A stretch of DNA of 64,000 bases from Halovivax gelatinilyticus (GCF_024300625.1 NZ_CP101322.1:571992-635991), one strand, 5' to 3'; counted from the first letter of the stretch, positions 52,431 to 62,271 are shown. The notes: generated from the letters alone by a model not told the origin. Translations and numbers: made by a program.

Positions 52431-53282
52431 TCACCAGTCGACGTCGGTCACGGTCGCCTCGACGACCACGACGTTCTCCACGACGCGAATCTCGTGAATC
52501 TCGCCGGCCTCGTCGACGAACTCGTCTTCGGCTTCCTGCTCGGCTTCGTCTTTCTCCGCGCGAGCGGTTTCTGCGTCCGCGTAGTGAACGAAAATCTCGA
52601 GCGCCAGCTCCTCACCATCGGCAGAGAGCGAAATCGCCAGTCGCTCGTAGGACTCGTCGGGATCGACGATTACGCCGGCCAGTTCCGCGCCGCCGACGCC
52701 GCTGGCCGCTCGGCGCCAGCCCTCGTCGACGTCGGTGAGACGATCGCCGTCGCCGCGGTCGGCGTCGACGAACGACTCGTAGCGGTCGCTCATCACGATC
52801 GTCTCGTCACTGATCGCGATCCCGTCGAAAAGAACCGCGTACTCGCCGTAGGTTTCCGGCGTTTCGACCGTCCCCTGAGCGAACGTGTCGACGAGTCGAT
52901 CCCGATCGAACGAGCCGGTGACGACCATGGCCGAGTCGATCGCGTCGTCGTCCGCTTCGACGACGATCAGCTCGTCGATCGCGTCCTCGTCGAGTCGGAG
53001 ATCGGTACCGAGTTGCTCGAGCTGGAGCGTCTCGATCGCCGTCTCCGGCCACCGGTCGAGGATTGCCGGCACGTCCATGTAGATCGCACCGCCAGAATCG
53101 ATCTCGCCGACGACGTCGGCGGCGAGCCACGATTCGAAGCCCACTTCGCCGGACCCATCGAATTGCTGCGTCGCTTCTTCACCCGGTCCGTCGGCGTCGT
53201 CACCGTCGGAACAGCCGGCCAGTCCGACCGCAGTCCCAGTCGCGACCGCTCCGAGAACGCGCCGTCTCGAAAGAGTTGCCAT
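52431..53282 (-). CDS. Tat-exported lipoprotein of unknown function
   Basis: 283 aa. SRRRVLGAV (5-13) and lipobox LAGC (Cys24) predict a Tat lipoprotein. The mature part is acidic and has two similar alpha/beta halves (AIYMDVPAIL, VVTGSFDRDRLVDTF and SMVV-type strands), reminiscent of surface lipoproteins in haloarchaea but not matched to a named family. A Glu/Ala-rich helix near residue 250 precedes a last strand. The next gene, leftward, is not coupled. Confidence 0.75.
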   Translation of the reverse strand: MATLSRRRVLGAVATGTAVGLAGCSDGDDADGPGEEATQQFDGSGEVGFESWLAADVVGEIDSGGAIYMDVPAILDRWPETAIETLQLEQLGTDLRLDEDAIDELIVVEADDDAIDSAMVVTGSFDRDRLVDTFAQGTVETPETYGEYAVLFDGIAISDETIVMSDRYESFVDADRGDGDRLTDVDEGWRRAASGVGGAELAGVIVDPDESYERLAISLSADGEELALEIFVHYADAETARAEKDEAEQEAEDEFVDEAGEIHEIRVVENVVVVEATVTDVDW

Positions 53283-53392
53283 GGCGAGAGACTGCGTGCA
53301 GCATCAGTAAGGGTTCTGGCCGGAGGCCGTCGGGACGACCCCCGATCGCTCGTCGAAGACGATCCGGACGGGCCACTACACGGGAACAGTTC

Positions 53393-54115
53393 CTACGGGT
53401 ACGGCTGGGAATCGCTTCCCCGCAGACCCTCGTTCGTGATCTGAAACTGGACGGAGTCGCCGGCCGGTTTCGCCCGATGTTTCTCGAGCGTCGCACGCCG
53501 GTTCCCGCCGCGGAACCGATCGATTCGGACGATCGTTCCGGTCCAGTGTTCGAGCGTGTTCCCGCCGAGCGCCCGCGTCCGATCCGAATCAGGGTCGGCG
53601 AACACCTGGTTGGTGACGACGACGGCCAGGTCGTGCTTGCGAGCGAGCGAGAGGAGGTGCGTGACCTGGCGAGTGACCTGGCGCAGCGCGTCGCCGGCCT
53701 GCTCGTCGCCGCCGCGTTCGAGCCGGTAGAAGCCGGTCGCGCTGTCCAGGACGATGAGATCCGCTCGCTCGGCGAACTCTTCTGCGTCACGGACGGCTTC
53801 TGCCTGATCGGCGAAGTCGAGCGCCTCCTCGATGATGATCTGTGAGGCGATCGACTCGGCGTTGGCGAGATCGTCGGCGTCGCCCTCGACGCGGGCGGAG
53901 AGGAGCTGTTCGAATCGATCGATCGAGAGTCCCTCCGTGTCGATGTAGACGGCCGTTCCCCCGGCAGCGGCCACCTCGACCGCGGCCGAGAGGGCGAGAT
54001 TCGTCTTTCCAGCGGCTGGCGGGCCGTACAACTGAGTCACCGTGCCGCGCTCGAACCCGTCGCCGAGCAACTCGTCGACCGGCGGACAGCCGGACGATAT
54101 GGCCGCACCGTTCAC
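53393..54115 (-). CDS. radB: DNA repair and recombination protein RadB
   Basis: 240 aa. A short RecA-fold protein with Walker A GPPAAGKT (31-38), Walker B LIVLDSATG and a late RALGGNTLEHW, as in archaeal RadB. It lacks the N-terminal HhH domain of RadA. It assists RadA-driven homologous recombination. The start is a GTG at 54115, giving NGAAISSGCPPVDELL, the usual RadB N-terminus; longer frames upstream are unrelated. Confidence 0.94.
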   Translation of the reverse strand: MNGAAISSGCPPVDELLGDGFERGTVTQLYGPPAAGKTNLALSAAVEVAAAGGTAVYIDTEGLSIDRFEQLLSARVEGDADDLANAESIASQIIIEEALDFADQAEAVRDAEEFAERADLIVLDSATGFYRLERGGDEQAGDALRQVTRQVTHLLSLARKHDLAVVVTNQVFADPDSDRTRALGGNTLEHWTGTIVRIDRFRGGNRRATLEKHRAKPAGDSVQFQITNEGLRGSDSQPYP

Positions 54116-54212
54116 GACGCCTCTTTCGCGTCGGATGGCAAAAAGGCCCCGGAAACCCGCCTCGGAGAACCGATAGTCCAGGTTCGCCCGAATCGATGTC
54201 GGCGGTCGTTGC

Positions 54213-55613
54213 TCAGTACGGCGGCGAGGTGCCGATTTCCGCGTCGACGTCCTCCAGCGGCCGGACGCCGATCCCGTGGAAGTCGGGGATCGACGGGGCG
54301 CCGTCCTCCTCGTTACGCGCCGCTTCGATGTCGGCGTCGTCGTAGGCGTCGATCGGATCCGGTTCGACGACGGTGACGATCTCTTTCGTCTCCGTATCGA
54401 GGATCGAAAAGCCGGGCGTGACACCCGTCGCGGCGTGAGGGTCGCCCGACAGCGGAGCGGGACCGCGAAGGGTGACGAGCATGTACGCGCCGTCCGGCGT
54501 CGCCCACATGATGTCGGGCGCGTCGCGTTCGGCCGGCTCGTCCCCGGTTGCCGGGCCGAACGCCTCGATTTCGCTCTGGGGCTGATCCCAGTCTGGATTC
54601 CAGACGATACCGTCGTTCGTCTCCCGGTTTAGCACCCAGAGTTCCTCGCCGTCGGGCGTGAACCAGAACCCGTGAGCGTCGATGCCGCCCGTCGATTTCG
54701 GGCCGAGTCGAAGCTCGTCTTCGGCCGTATCGTAGATGTACAGGTCGCCCACGCCCTCCTCGCCGCTGTCGGGATCCGACGGCAACCCGGCCGTGAGGTA
54801 GAATTTCTCCTCAGTCGGATGAGGCATTGTGCCGCAGTTCGTCGGATACTCGTCGTGACCGTAGGCGCGCTCGACCGAAAACGACTCGTGGTCTACGATC
54901 ACGAGCGCGCCGTCGTGATAGCTCGGTCCGAGGGTGTGTAGCGACCGGCCGTCTGGCGCGTACTGATGACAGATCGGCGCACCCCCCTCGATACCTGCGT
55001 CCTGGACCGTCTCGTCTTCGTGGATCGCGAGTTCGTCGACGATCTCGAACGATTCGGCGTCGAGATCGACGTCGACGCGAACGATGGCCTCCTCGCCGAT
55101 GGCGTCGACGTGGACGTACTCGTCGTCCGGCGAGAACGCCGCCATGTGCGATCCCGCGCCCGTTTCCAGGTCGGCGACGAGTTCGTGATCCTCGGTCCGG
55201 AATATCAGCGTCCGCGCCCCGGCCGTGCAGGCGATCGCCGCGTACGCGTAGTCACCGCTGTAATCGATCATGTGCGGGACGATCGGTCCGTCGTCGTCGA
55301 GTAGGTCGTTCAGATCGATCGTCTCCGCGTGGTCGTACGGATCGGAGCCGTCGAGATAGCCCTCCTCGGTCGGCTCGTACAGGTAGATGGTGTCCGTTCC
55401 CTGATCCAGCGCCCACACCTCGTGGGCCACGCGCTCCGGCCCGTCGGAGGAGCCGGTTCCATCGTCGGCGTCGTCTCCGCTCGGTTGATCCGTCGCGCCG
55501 TCGTCTGAATCCGATGGATCGTCGTCGCTTCCTCCGGTGCACCCGGCGAGCGCCAGTGCGCCGGCTGCCGTCGTCCCTGCGAGAAACGTCCGCCTAGTTT
55601 TCACCTTTCTCAT
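54213..55613 (-). CDS. Tat-exported beta-propeller lipoprotein
   Basis: 466 aa. Tat signal KTRRTFLAG (5-13) and lipobox LAGC (Cys25), then a Ser/Asp-rich linker. The mature part has propeller repeats (AAFSPDDEYVHVDA, HQYAPDGRSLHTLG, WFTPDGEELWVLN, MWATPDGAYMLVTLRG) like cytochrome-cd1 or YncE-type proteins. His and Cys residues (HMID, CTAG, ICHQY) could bind a metal. Surface location; the binding partner is unknown. Confidence 0.85.
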   Translation of the reverse strand: MRKVKTRRTFLAGTTAAGALALAGCTGGSDDDPSDSDDGATDQPSGDDADDGTGSSDGPERVAHEVWALDQGTDTIYLYEPTEEGYLDGSDPYDHAETIDLNDLLDDDGPIVPHMIDYSGDYAYAAIACTAGARTLIFRTEDHELVADLETGAGSHMAAFSPDDEYVHVDAIGEEAIVRVDVDLDAESFEIVDELAIHEDETVQDAGIEGGAPICHQYAPDGRSLHTLGPSYHDGALVIVDHESFSVERAYGHDEYPTNCGTMPHPTEEKFYLTAGLPSDPDSGEEGVGDLYIYDTAEDELRLGPKSTGGIDAHGFWFTPDGEELWVLNRETNDGIVWNPDWDQPQSEIEAFGPATGDEPAERDAPDIMWATPDGAYMLVTLRGPAPLSGDPHAATGVTPGFSILDTETKEIVTVVEPDPIDAYDDADIEAARNEEDGAPSIPDFHGIGVRPLEDVDAEIGTSPPY

Positions 55614-55991
55614 ACAAGATGGTCGAATTCCCAGATACTAAAATACACGGTTTTCAGGCCCTCTACCCGGAGAATTTGGGTCAGAGGTCGTAGGCAGTGG
55701 CAAAACCTACCTATAGTTTGAGAGAGCGTTCTCGTGGCTGATAGACCACCCGTATCGTGCCGGCCAACCAGCCACTCAGGATCGGACGCGTAGAACACCC
55801 TGCCGAGGGTGAACCGATCGGGTCCCGTGAAGTCGACGAGCGCGTATCGCGAGAGAGACAGAGAGAAGCGGCATATATTGCCACCAGCTGTGAGAAACGC
55901 GAAGCGATGGCGTCGATACTGGCAGAGATTCGGATACTGGCCGGGACTCGAACCGACGGCATCGGCGTCGTCGCGCCGGGCTTTCTCGGCG
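55614..55991. other. 378-nt spacer
   Basis: No credible gene. The right part contains an 18-nt T-arm-like sequence on the leftward strand (55937-55954), discussed in the findings. The part next to 55614 must hold the promoter of the leftward lipoprotein gene. Confidence 0.4.
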
Positions 55992-56798
55992 TCACTCCTC
56001 GACCCAGGGGCCCGTTCGCTCGCCCGGGATTCCGACGAGCGAGACGAACTCGCGTCGCGACAGCGCACACCGGTATGCCGGTTTGTACGCCATGCTCTCG
56101 CCGCCCTCGACCACCCGAAGACGGTCGGCGACCGACGAACGGAGGTAGTAACTCGGTCGCTGATTGCCTGGCTTAGTCGTGTACTCGCTGAGCCGGATCG
56201 GGTGCCGACAGAAGAGTCCGCCCGGCTCGCGTCCGTCGATCAGGACGACGGCCTTCTCGTCGCGGTACAGTCGGCCCTCGCGTGCGCGCTTCGTATGCGC
56301 GTTGTCCGGATGCCGGTCGAGTATCCGCGCACACTCGACCGGATCGGCGTCGGGCGTGACGACGTCGACCGTTTCGACGGTCATGTAGCCGATGAGGTAT
56401 CGGTGGGCCCGCTCGCCCCCGGGCCGGCGGAGGCCGGCGTAAAAGCCGACAACGTCGCCGGGTTCGAGCGCCCCGAGGCGGGTGGCGTAGCCGCTCGTCC
56501 GGTGCTCGCCGTAGGTCAACGATCGGAAGTTCGGGTCGTGGTGAAGCGGCCACGTCTCAAGGGTCTCGCCCGTCACGACGAACTCCGGATCGGCGACCGG
56601 GCGCGGACGGATGCGCGTCGCCAGGTCCGCGGCCGATCGCCCGTCGGGCAGCGACCAGCTCCCGAGAGTCTCGCGTTCGCTCGTTCGCTCGGTCTTTTCC
56701 GGAATGGGTACGTAGGCGAACGTCCCGTCGTCGTACAACGGGCCGAGCGCGCCGAGATTGGTCGTATCCGCACCGATGCCGCAGCAGACGACGCTCAC
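55992..56798 (-). CDS. Nucleotide-modification-associated domain (Nmad3-like) protein
   Basis: 268 aa. The N-terminus reads VVCCGIGADTTNLGALGPLYDDGTFAYVPIPE, here given as CCGIGADTTN and YDDGTFAYVPIPE, a pattern I recall from the Nmad3 family proposed from gene neighbourhoods of modified-base phage and defence systems. The later EPGDVVGFYAGLR, LIGYMTVE and a basic C-terminal part fit a nucleic-acid-handling domain. No modification partner is nearby. ATG at 56798, 6 nt from the small gene at 56805, so the two are probably co-transcribed. Confidence 0.6.
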   Translation of the reverse strand: MSVVCCGIGADTTNLGALGPLYDDGTFAYVPIPEKTERTSERETLGSWSLPDGRSAADLATRIRPRPVADPEFVVTGETLETWPLHHDPNFRSLTYGEHRTSGYATRLGALEPGDVVGFYAGLRRPGGERAHRYLIGYMTVETVDVVTPDADPVECARILDRHPDNAHTKRAREGRLYRDEKAVVLIDGREPGGLFCRHPIRLSEYTTKPGNQRPSYYLRSSVADRLRVVEGGESMAYKPAYRCALSRREFVSLVGIPGERTGPWVEE

Positions 56799-56804
56799 GG
56801 CCGC

Positions 56805-57008
56805 TCACCGGAGGTTGACGCCGCGCGTCGAGAGGAACTCGGAGACGTCTTTGATGACGACCGGCGAACCGATGATCCGACACGTCGAGTCCGTCTCCTC
56901 GACGATGGTTACCATAAATCGCTCGTCGAGTCGCGCCTCTAGCTCGTCGATCGTCGTCCGCGGGACGATGATCTGGGTGCTGTCACGCAACATCGACGCA
57001 TCGGGCAT
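56805..57008 (-). CDS. Small haloarchaeal protein (VNG_1110C-like)
   Basis: 67 aa: RDSTQIIVPRTTIDELEARL, then FMVTIVEET and CRIIGSPVVIKDVSEFL. It matches my recollection of a short conserved haloarchaeal family of unknown function. First gene of a likely two-gene leftward unit with the Nmad3-like protein, divergent from the GTPase at 57118. ATG at 57008. Confidence 0.65.
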   Translation of the reverse strand: MPDASMLRDSTQIIVPRTTIDELEARLDERFMVTIVEETDSTCRIIGSPVVIKDVSEFLSTRGVNLR

Positions 57009-57117
57009 GTGTAGTACTTTTCGAACGACTCGTTTATACGTACCGAAAGTCGTTTCCAACGGTACTCCGGACGCGCATGGAAAGGGTTTTTCGACGCGAC
57101 CGGCTCCGTATCGGTAT

Positions 57118-58227
57118 ATGGGGCTCGAGGAGGAGATTCGCGAGATCGAAGAAGAAATCGCCAGCACGCCCTACAACAAGTCGACCGAGGCCCACATCGG
57201 TCGCCTGAAGTCGAAGCTCGCGGAGAAAAAAGAGAAACTCGAGAACCAGTCTTCGGCGGGCGGCGGCGACGGCTACGCCGTCGAGAAGACCGGCGACGCG
57301 ACGGTCGCCCTGGTGGGATTTCCGAGCGTCGGCAAGTCCTCGCTGCTCAACTCGCTCACCAACGCCGAGTCAGAAACGGGCGCCTACGAGTTCACGACGC
57401 TCGACGTCAATCCGGGCATGTGCAAACACCGCGGAGCGAACATCCAGATCCTGGACGTGCCCGGCCTCATCGAGGGCGCCGCCCACGGCAAGGGTGACGG
57501 AAAACAGGTACTTGCCGTCGTGCGTAACGCCGACCTGATCGTCTTCGTCCTCTCGGTCTTCGAGATCGAACAGTACGACCGGCTTCAGCGGGAGCTATAC
57601 GACATCAAGATCCGCGTCGACGAGCAACCGCCGCGAGTGACGGTCAGGCGAAAGCACAAAGACGGCATCAAGATCACCTCGAGCGTCGAACAGGATCTAG
57701 ACGAGGCGACGATCGGCGAGGTCTGTCGCGAACACGGCTTCGTCAACGCGGACGTAAACCTCCAGGAGCAGGTCACGATCGACCGGCTCATCGACGGCCT
57801 CCAGGATAACAGAGAGTACATCCCCTCGATCACCTGCGTCAACAAGGTCGATCTGATCAACCCGGAGTACAAGGAGACGGTCGACGAACAGCTTCGCGAA
57901 CGCGACCTCGATCCCGAGGCGGTGACGTTCATCAGCGCCGAAGCGGAGCGAGGACTCGAAGCGCTCAAAGACCGCATCTGGGAGAATCTCGGGCTGATCC
58001 GCGTCTACATGGACAAACCCGGCCGGGGAATCGACTGGGAGGAACCGCTCATCGTCGAGGAGGGGGCGACGATCCGCGAGGCCGTCGAGAAACTGGGCGG
58101 GGACTTCGAGGAGCGATTTCGATTCGCACGCGTCTCCGGCCCCAGCGCGACCCACGACCAACAGCAAGTCGGGACCGAACACGTCCTCGAAGACGAAGAC
58201 GTGTTGAAGCTGATCCTCCGACGATAG
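57118..58227 (+). CDS. Drg/Obg-type GTPase with TGS domain
   Basis: 369 aa. G1 is GFPSVGKSS (67-75), G3 DVPGLIEGAAHGKG and G4 NKVD; the protein starts with a helical Drg-type region (EEEIREIEEEIAS). The insert GVSVFEIEQYDRL-like region and the C-terminal TGS domain (RVYMDKPGRGIDWEEPLIVEEGATIREAVEKL, in part) match archaeal Drg/Rbg proteins, which act on translation. The ATG at 57118 follows a T-rich box gggtttttcg 28 nt upstream. Confidence 0.93.
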   Translation: MGLEEEIREIEEEIASTPYNKSTEAHIGRLKSKLAEKKEKLENQSSAGGGDGYAVEKTGDATVALVGFPSVGKSSLLNSLTNAESETGAYEFTTLDVNPGMCKHRGANIQILDVPGLIEGAAHGKGDGKQVLAVVRNADLIVFVLSVFEIEQYDRLQRELYDIKIRVDEQPPRVTVRRKHKDGIKITSSVEQDLDEATIGEVCREHGFVNADVNLQEQVTIDRLIDGLQDNREYIPSITCVNKVDLINPEYKETVDEQLRERDLDPEAVTFISAEAERGLEALKDRIWENLGLIRVYMDKPGRGIDWEEPLIVEEGATIREAVEKLGGDFEERFRFARVSGPSATHDQQQVGTEHVLEDEDVLKLILRR

Positions 58228-58343
58228 CTCGGATCCGGATCGACGATACAGGCGACGCACCGAGAGTATCGCACCACACCCCGGCTGGAATTTGTCCGAA
58301 CGATCACGTAATGTTATGAGCGTCGACGGTGTCAGCATCCACC

Positions 58344-60101
58344 ATGTCAGAATTTGGCATGCTATCAGTGATCCCACCGTTACTGGCGATCGTCCTCGCG
58401 ATCGTCACGAGAAAGGCGGTCCTTTCGCTGTTTCTCGGCATCTGGTCCGGTGCGATCATTTACGCCGGCGGGCCGGATCCGCTCGGCGATCCCATAGGCT
58501 GGATCGAGGGGGTCCTCGCCGACGGCTTTGGCTTTTTCACGACGTTCGACTGGATCGTCGAGGCCATCTCCGATCCGTTTCACACCCAGATCCTGATATT
58601 CACCCTCCTGCTCGGTTCAGGAGTCGCGATGATCTGGCAGCTCGGCGGGGCGTACGCCGTTCGCGATTGGGCGCTCCAGCGCCTCGATACGCAGCGCAAA
58701 GGCATGATCGCGACCTGGGTACTCGGCATGGTGATGTTCTTCGACGACTACGCCAACACGGCCATCGTCGGCTCGTCGATGAAGGACGTCTCCGACCAGC
58801 TCCAGATCTCGCGCGAGAAGCTCTCCTACGTCGTCGACTCGACGGCCGCGCCGGTCGCGACGATCATGCTCTCTTCGTGGGTCGCGTTCCAGATATCACT
58901 CATCGGGGACGCGTACGAAGAACTCGGTCTCGACGGCGCGGGCGACCCCAGCGAAGTCGAGATCTTCATCCAGTCGATCCCGTTCAACATGTACGCCATC
59001 CTGGCGATCGTCATGGTCGGCATCATCGTCATCTCGAGGCGCGATTACGGCGAGATGCTAGACGCCGAACACAGATCCTGGGGAACCGGGAAGGTCTATC
59101 GCGAAGACGCCCAGCCGATGCAGGACGTCGAGGCGGACCTGGGCGAACCGTACGCCGACAATCCCCGCCTCGGGAGCTTCTTCTACCCCGTGATCGTCCT
59201 CATCGCCGTCACGGTCATCACGGCACTCTGGACGGGTTACTACGAGGCCGGCTCCCCACCGCTTGCCGAACTCGCCAGCTGGAGCGAGATGGTCCAGAAC
59301 GCCGATTACGCGGCCGCGCTGATCTACGGTTCGTTCGCGATGGTCGTCACCGGATTCGTCCTCGGGTCGGTCTACGACATCTTCGACTTCCGCGAGGCGA
59401 CCGACACCACCATCAGCGGCTTTGGCATCATGCTCACCGCCGTGACGATCCTCGTCCTCGCGTGGGGCATCGGTTCGACGGTCGGCGCGCTCGAGACCGG
59501 CGAGTACGTCTCCGGTGCCATCGGTGACGACCTTCCCACCGCATTGTTGCCGGTGATCGTGCTGGGAACCGCCGCGTTCATCGCCTTCTCGACCGGCACC
59601 TCCTGGGGAACGATGGGGATCCTGACGCCGATCGTCATCCCCATCTCCTGGGCCATGACCGGCGATCACACCATGACCGCGGCCGTCGTCGGCATGATCT
59701 TCTCCGGGGCGATCTTCGGCGATCACAGCTCGCCCATCTCGGACACGTCCGTGCTCTCCTCGACGTTCACCGGCGCGGACCTCATCGACCACGTCCGCAC
59801 GCAATTGTACTACGCCGTCACCGTCGCGCTCGTCGCGGCCCTGCTGATAACGATCTGGGGAGTCACCGAAATTTCGCCGTTCATCCTGCTGCCGATCGGC
59901 GCGCTCATCCTGATCGGGCTGGTCTACGGCCTCTCGGAACTCGACGCCAGACGAAAGGGCGTCGACCCGATCGCCGTCAACGGCGGCCGACATCGCGGCG
60001 ATCCGGTGAAACCGGCCACGGAGGCAGACCGTACCGAACCGACCACCGACGTCGACGATCGATCGGACTCCGAGACGCGACCGCCCTCCGACGAGGACTG
60101 A
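58344..60101 (+). CDS. NhaC-type Na+/H+ antiporter
   Basis: 585 aa with 11-12 membrane segments and an acidic Thr/Asp-rich tail of about 50 residues. NhaC signatures include VMFFDDYANTAIVGSSMKDV in the first half and STGTSWGTMGILTPIVIPI followed by FGDHSSPISDTSVLSSTFT in the second. It exchanges Na+ for protons (or related organic ions) across the cell membrane. The ATG at 58344 fits the first helix better than the codon at 58329. Not coupled to neighbours. Confidence 0.9.
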   Translation: MSEFGMLSVIPPLLAIVLAIVTRKAVLSLFLGIWSGAIIYAGGPDPLGDPIGWIEGVLADGFGFFTTFDWIVEAISDPFHTQILIFTLLLGSGVAMIWQLGGAYAVRDWALQRLDTQRKGMIATWVLGMVMFFDDYANTAIVGSSMKDVSDQLQISREKLSYVVDSTAAPVATIMLSSWVAFQISLIGDAYEELGLDGAGDPSEVEIFIQSIPFNMYAILAIVMVGIIVISRRDYGEMLDAEHRSWGTGKVYREDAQPMQDVEADLGEPYADNPRLGSFFYPVIVLIAVTVITALWTGYYEAGSPPLAELASWSEMVQNADYAAALIYGSFAMVVTGFVLGSVYDIFDFREATDTTISGFGIMLTAVTILVLAWGIGSTVGALETGEYVSGAIGDDLPTALLPVIVLGTAAFIAFSTGTSWGTMGILTPIVIPISWAMTGDHTMTAAVVGMIFSGAIFGDHSSPISDTSVLSSTFTGADLIDHVRTQLYYAVTVALVAALLITIWGVTEISPFILLPIGALILIGLVYGLSELDARRKGVDPIAVNGGRHRGDPVKPATEADRTEPTTDVDDRSDSETRPPSDED

Positions 60102-60177
60102 TCGAGTCGATTCCGGACCGACCCACTGACTCTCCGCGTTCCACACGTTTTTGCGACGAGAGCGCGTGTATCCGCGC

Positions 60178-60975
60178 ATGGACGGAACCGTCGATCACAC
60201 CATGATCCGCGTCGCGGACCTGGACGAATCGCTCGCGTGGTACCAGACGCACCTCGACTACGAGGAGAAAGATCGCTTCGAGGGCGACGACTTCACCATC
60301 GTCTACCTCGGGCCGGAAGAGATGCACGAGGAGGGGGCAATGCTCGAACTCACCCACAACCACGGCACCGACGAGGTCGAGATCGGCGACGCGTGGGGCC
60401 ACATCGCCGTTCGCGTTCCCGAGGGTGAACTCGAATCGGCCTACGAACAGCTGATGGACGAAGGCGTCGCGGACTACCGCGATCCCGAATCCTGTGGCGG
60501 CCGCTACGCGTTCGTCAAAGACCCCGACGGCCACGAGATCGAAATCGTCCAGCGCGATCCCGACCAGGGGGCGCGCTGGTCCATCGATCACACTATGATC
60601 CGCGTCGAGGATGCCGACGCCGCGCTCGGCTTCTGGACCCGAAAGTTCGAGTACGACGAGATCGGTCGCTGGGAAGCCGACAGCTTCGCGAACTACTTCC
60701 TCGAGCCGACCGACGCCGCCGACGAGGCGATGGCCGTCGAACTCACCTACAACTACGACGGCCGATCCTACACGCACGGCGACGGCTGGGGCCACCTCTG
60801 CGTGCGCGTCGACGACCTCCACGACGACTGGGAGCAGCTCATGACCAGAGAGGCCGAGGACTACCGCGACCCCGAGAGTTGCGATGAGATGTACGCGTTC
60901 ACGCGCGATCCCGACGGCCACGAGATCGAACTACTCGAACGCGACCTGGACGCCGACTCGCTGTTCCCGTTCTGA
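60178..60975 (+). CDS. Tandem VOC/glyoxalase-fold protein
   Basis: 265 aa made of two similar VOC modules (1-132 and 133-265). Each keeps DHTMIRV at the start, a central ELT(H/Y)N strand, GWGHL/GHIAVRV and a final DPDGHEIE with the metal-binding Glu; His7 and the central Glu complete a glyoxalase-I-type site in each half. The function is probably lactoylglutathione-lyase-like or a related dioxygenase/isomerase; haloarchaea lack glutathione, so the thiol would be another, such as gamma-glutamylcysteine. Promoter box gtttttgcg lies 25 nt upstream. Confidence 0.85.
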   Translation: MDGTVDHTMIRVADLDESLAWYQTHLDYEEKDRFEGDDFTIVYLGPEEMHEEGAMLELTHNHGTDEVEIGDAWGHIAVRVPEGELESAYEQLMDEGVADYRDPESCGGRYAFVKDPDGHEIEIVQRDPDQGARWSIDHTMIRVEDADAALGFWTRKFEYDEIGRWEADSFANYFLEPTDAADEAMAVELTYNYDGRSYTHGDGWGHLCVRVDDLHDDWEQLMTREAEDYRDPESCDEMYAFTRDPDGHEIELLERDLDADSLFPF

Positions 60976-61001
60976 GGGGACCCGACTAGGGCCGTTCTAG
61001 G

Positions 61002-62120
61002 CTACGAATCGACGATCGACTCGGCCACCTCGATGAGGGTCTCCTCGGTGACGTCACCGGAGACGATGTACCGGAGATCTCCGTCGGACCACTGGACCGA
61101 GCGGTAGTCGACGCCTTCCATCGACGTGAGCGTCGCCTCACTGTCGCCGATCTGGACCGTCTCGCCCCCGATCGGGTCCTCGTGGGGGCCGTCCGCGACG
61201 CTCACGCTCAACGTGTTACCCGTCTCGTTCTCGTAGCCGAGCGAGGCCGACCAGCCCTGCAGGTTCTCGGAGACGTACGCCGAGTCGAACGCGAACGACT
61301 CCGACGGTTCTGGCTCCGGCAGCGCGAACGGAACGGTCGCGTTGGCCGACTCCGCGTCGTCGAACTCCTCGTTCGTGAGGTCGTCAAAGTCGATTATCTC
61401 GACGCCGTCGGGCGCTTCGAAGACGAAGCGCTCGTCGTCGATCTCGACGTTCGGGGAGAACTCCTCGAACTCTATCGTGGTCGTCATCTCCGAGCCCAGG
61501 AGATCGGTGACGGCCACCTGTTTCAGCGGGTAGTAGGTCTCGTCGTCGATCCAGAGCGTCATCGACTCGTACATCGAGTCCCCGCCGTCGGCCGTCAGTT
61601 CGACGATCGTGACGTCCCGATCGGCGATCGTGTCCGTGCCGGCTCGCTCGGCCGTCATGTTCTCGTACAACTGGGCCGAGAGGTCGTCAGTAAATTCGTC
61701 CATCGCCTCGCCGGCCTCGCCGAAGTCGAATCCGAGGTCCATCCGCATCGCCTGGTTCGTCTCGCCGTCGTACGTCCACGTCGTCGAGCCGTTCATCACC
61801 ATAATCTCCGGGTCTCCCAATCCGTCGTCCAGCTCGACGGCTTCCATCCGCGTCTCCGACGGTGAGCGGTGCCAGATCTCGAAGGTCGCCGACTCGACGC
61901 CGTCAGCGTCGTCGATCGTCGTCGTCTGGACGCCGTGGATCGACTCGATCTCGGCCTCGGCTTCGTGGGCCTTCTCGACCAGCTCGTCCGCGGAGAGAGC
62001 GTCCGTCTCGTCCGGACCGTCGTCGGCGTCGTCACCGTTCAATCCAAGCGGCCCGAGACAGCCGGCGGTCAACAGCAGTACGGCAATCGATAGTACAGCA
62101 GTGGTTCGTCGGAGGGACAT
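61002..62120 (-). CDS. LolA-like surface lipoprotein
   Basis: 372 aa. A signal peptide with lipobox LTAGC (Cys21) predicts lipid anchoring. Residues 45-240 have the LolA/LppX-like pattern: TFEIWHRSPSETRMEAV, WTYDGETNQAMRMDL, VELTADGG and a final FVFEAPDGVEIIDF. Residues 265-372 form a second small domain. Haloarchaeal lipoproteins of this type are frequent and of unknown role. ATG at 62120. Confidence 0.8.
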   Translation of the reverse strand: MSLRRTTAVLSIAVLLLTAGCLGPLGLNGDDADDGPDETDALSADELVEKAHEAEAEIESIHGVQTTTIDDADGVESATFEIWHRSPSETRMEAVELDDGLGDPEIMVMNGSTTWTYDGETNQAMRMDLGFDFGEAGEAMDEFTDDLSAQLYENMTAERAGTDTIADRDVTIVELTADGGDSMYESMTLWIDDETYYPLKQVAVTDLLGSEMTTTIEFEEFSPNVEIDDERFVFEAPDGVEIIDFDDLTNEEFDDAESANATVPFALPEPEPSESFAFDSAYVSENLQGWSASLGYENETGNTLSVSVADGPHEDPIGGETVQIGDSEATLTSMEGVDYRSVQWSDGDLRYIVSGDVTEETLIEVAESIVDS

Positions 62121-62271
62121 CTCTCGTCAAGTTTCGAGTACGTCAACCGTTAGTAAAGAAGGTTGTTGTTGGGTATGAGTGACAGGCTGACAGACGGTAA
62201 ACGAGACTGGGCTCGATTACGCGGTCAGGAGACTGGGCCCTATTCCACGGCCGCTACGGCCGCACACGTTC

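Noticed and set aside
55880-56010. Complete tRNA gene around the T-arm-like sequence at 55937
   Set aside because: The acceptor 5' strand would pair at only four positions and no D or anticodon arm can be drawn; the region also overlaps the end of the Nmad3-like gene.
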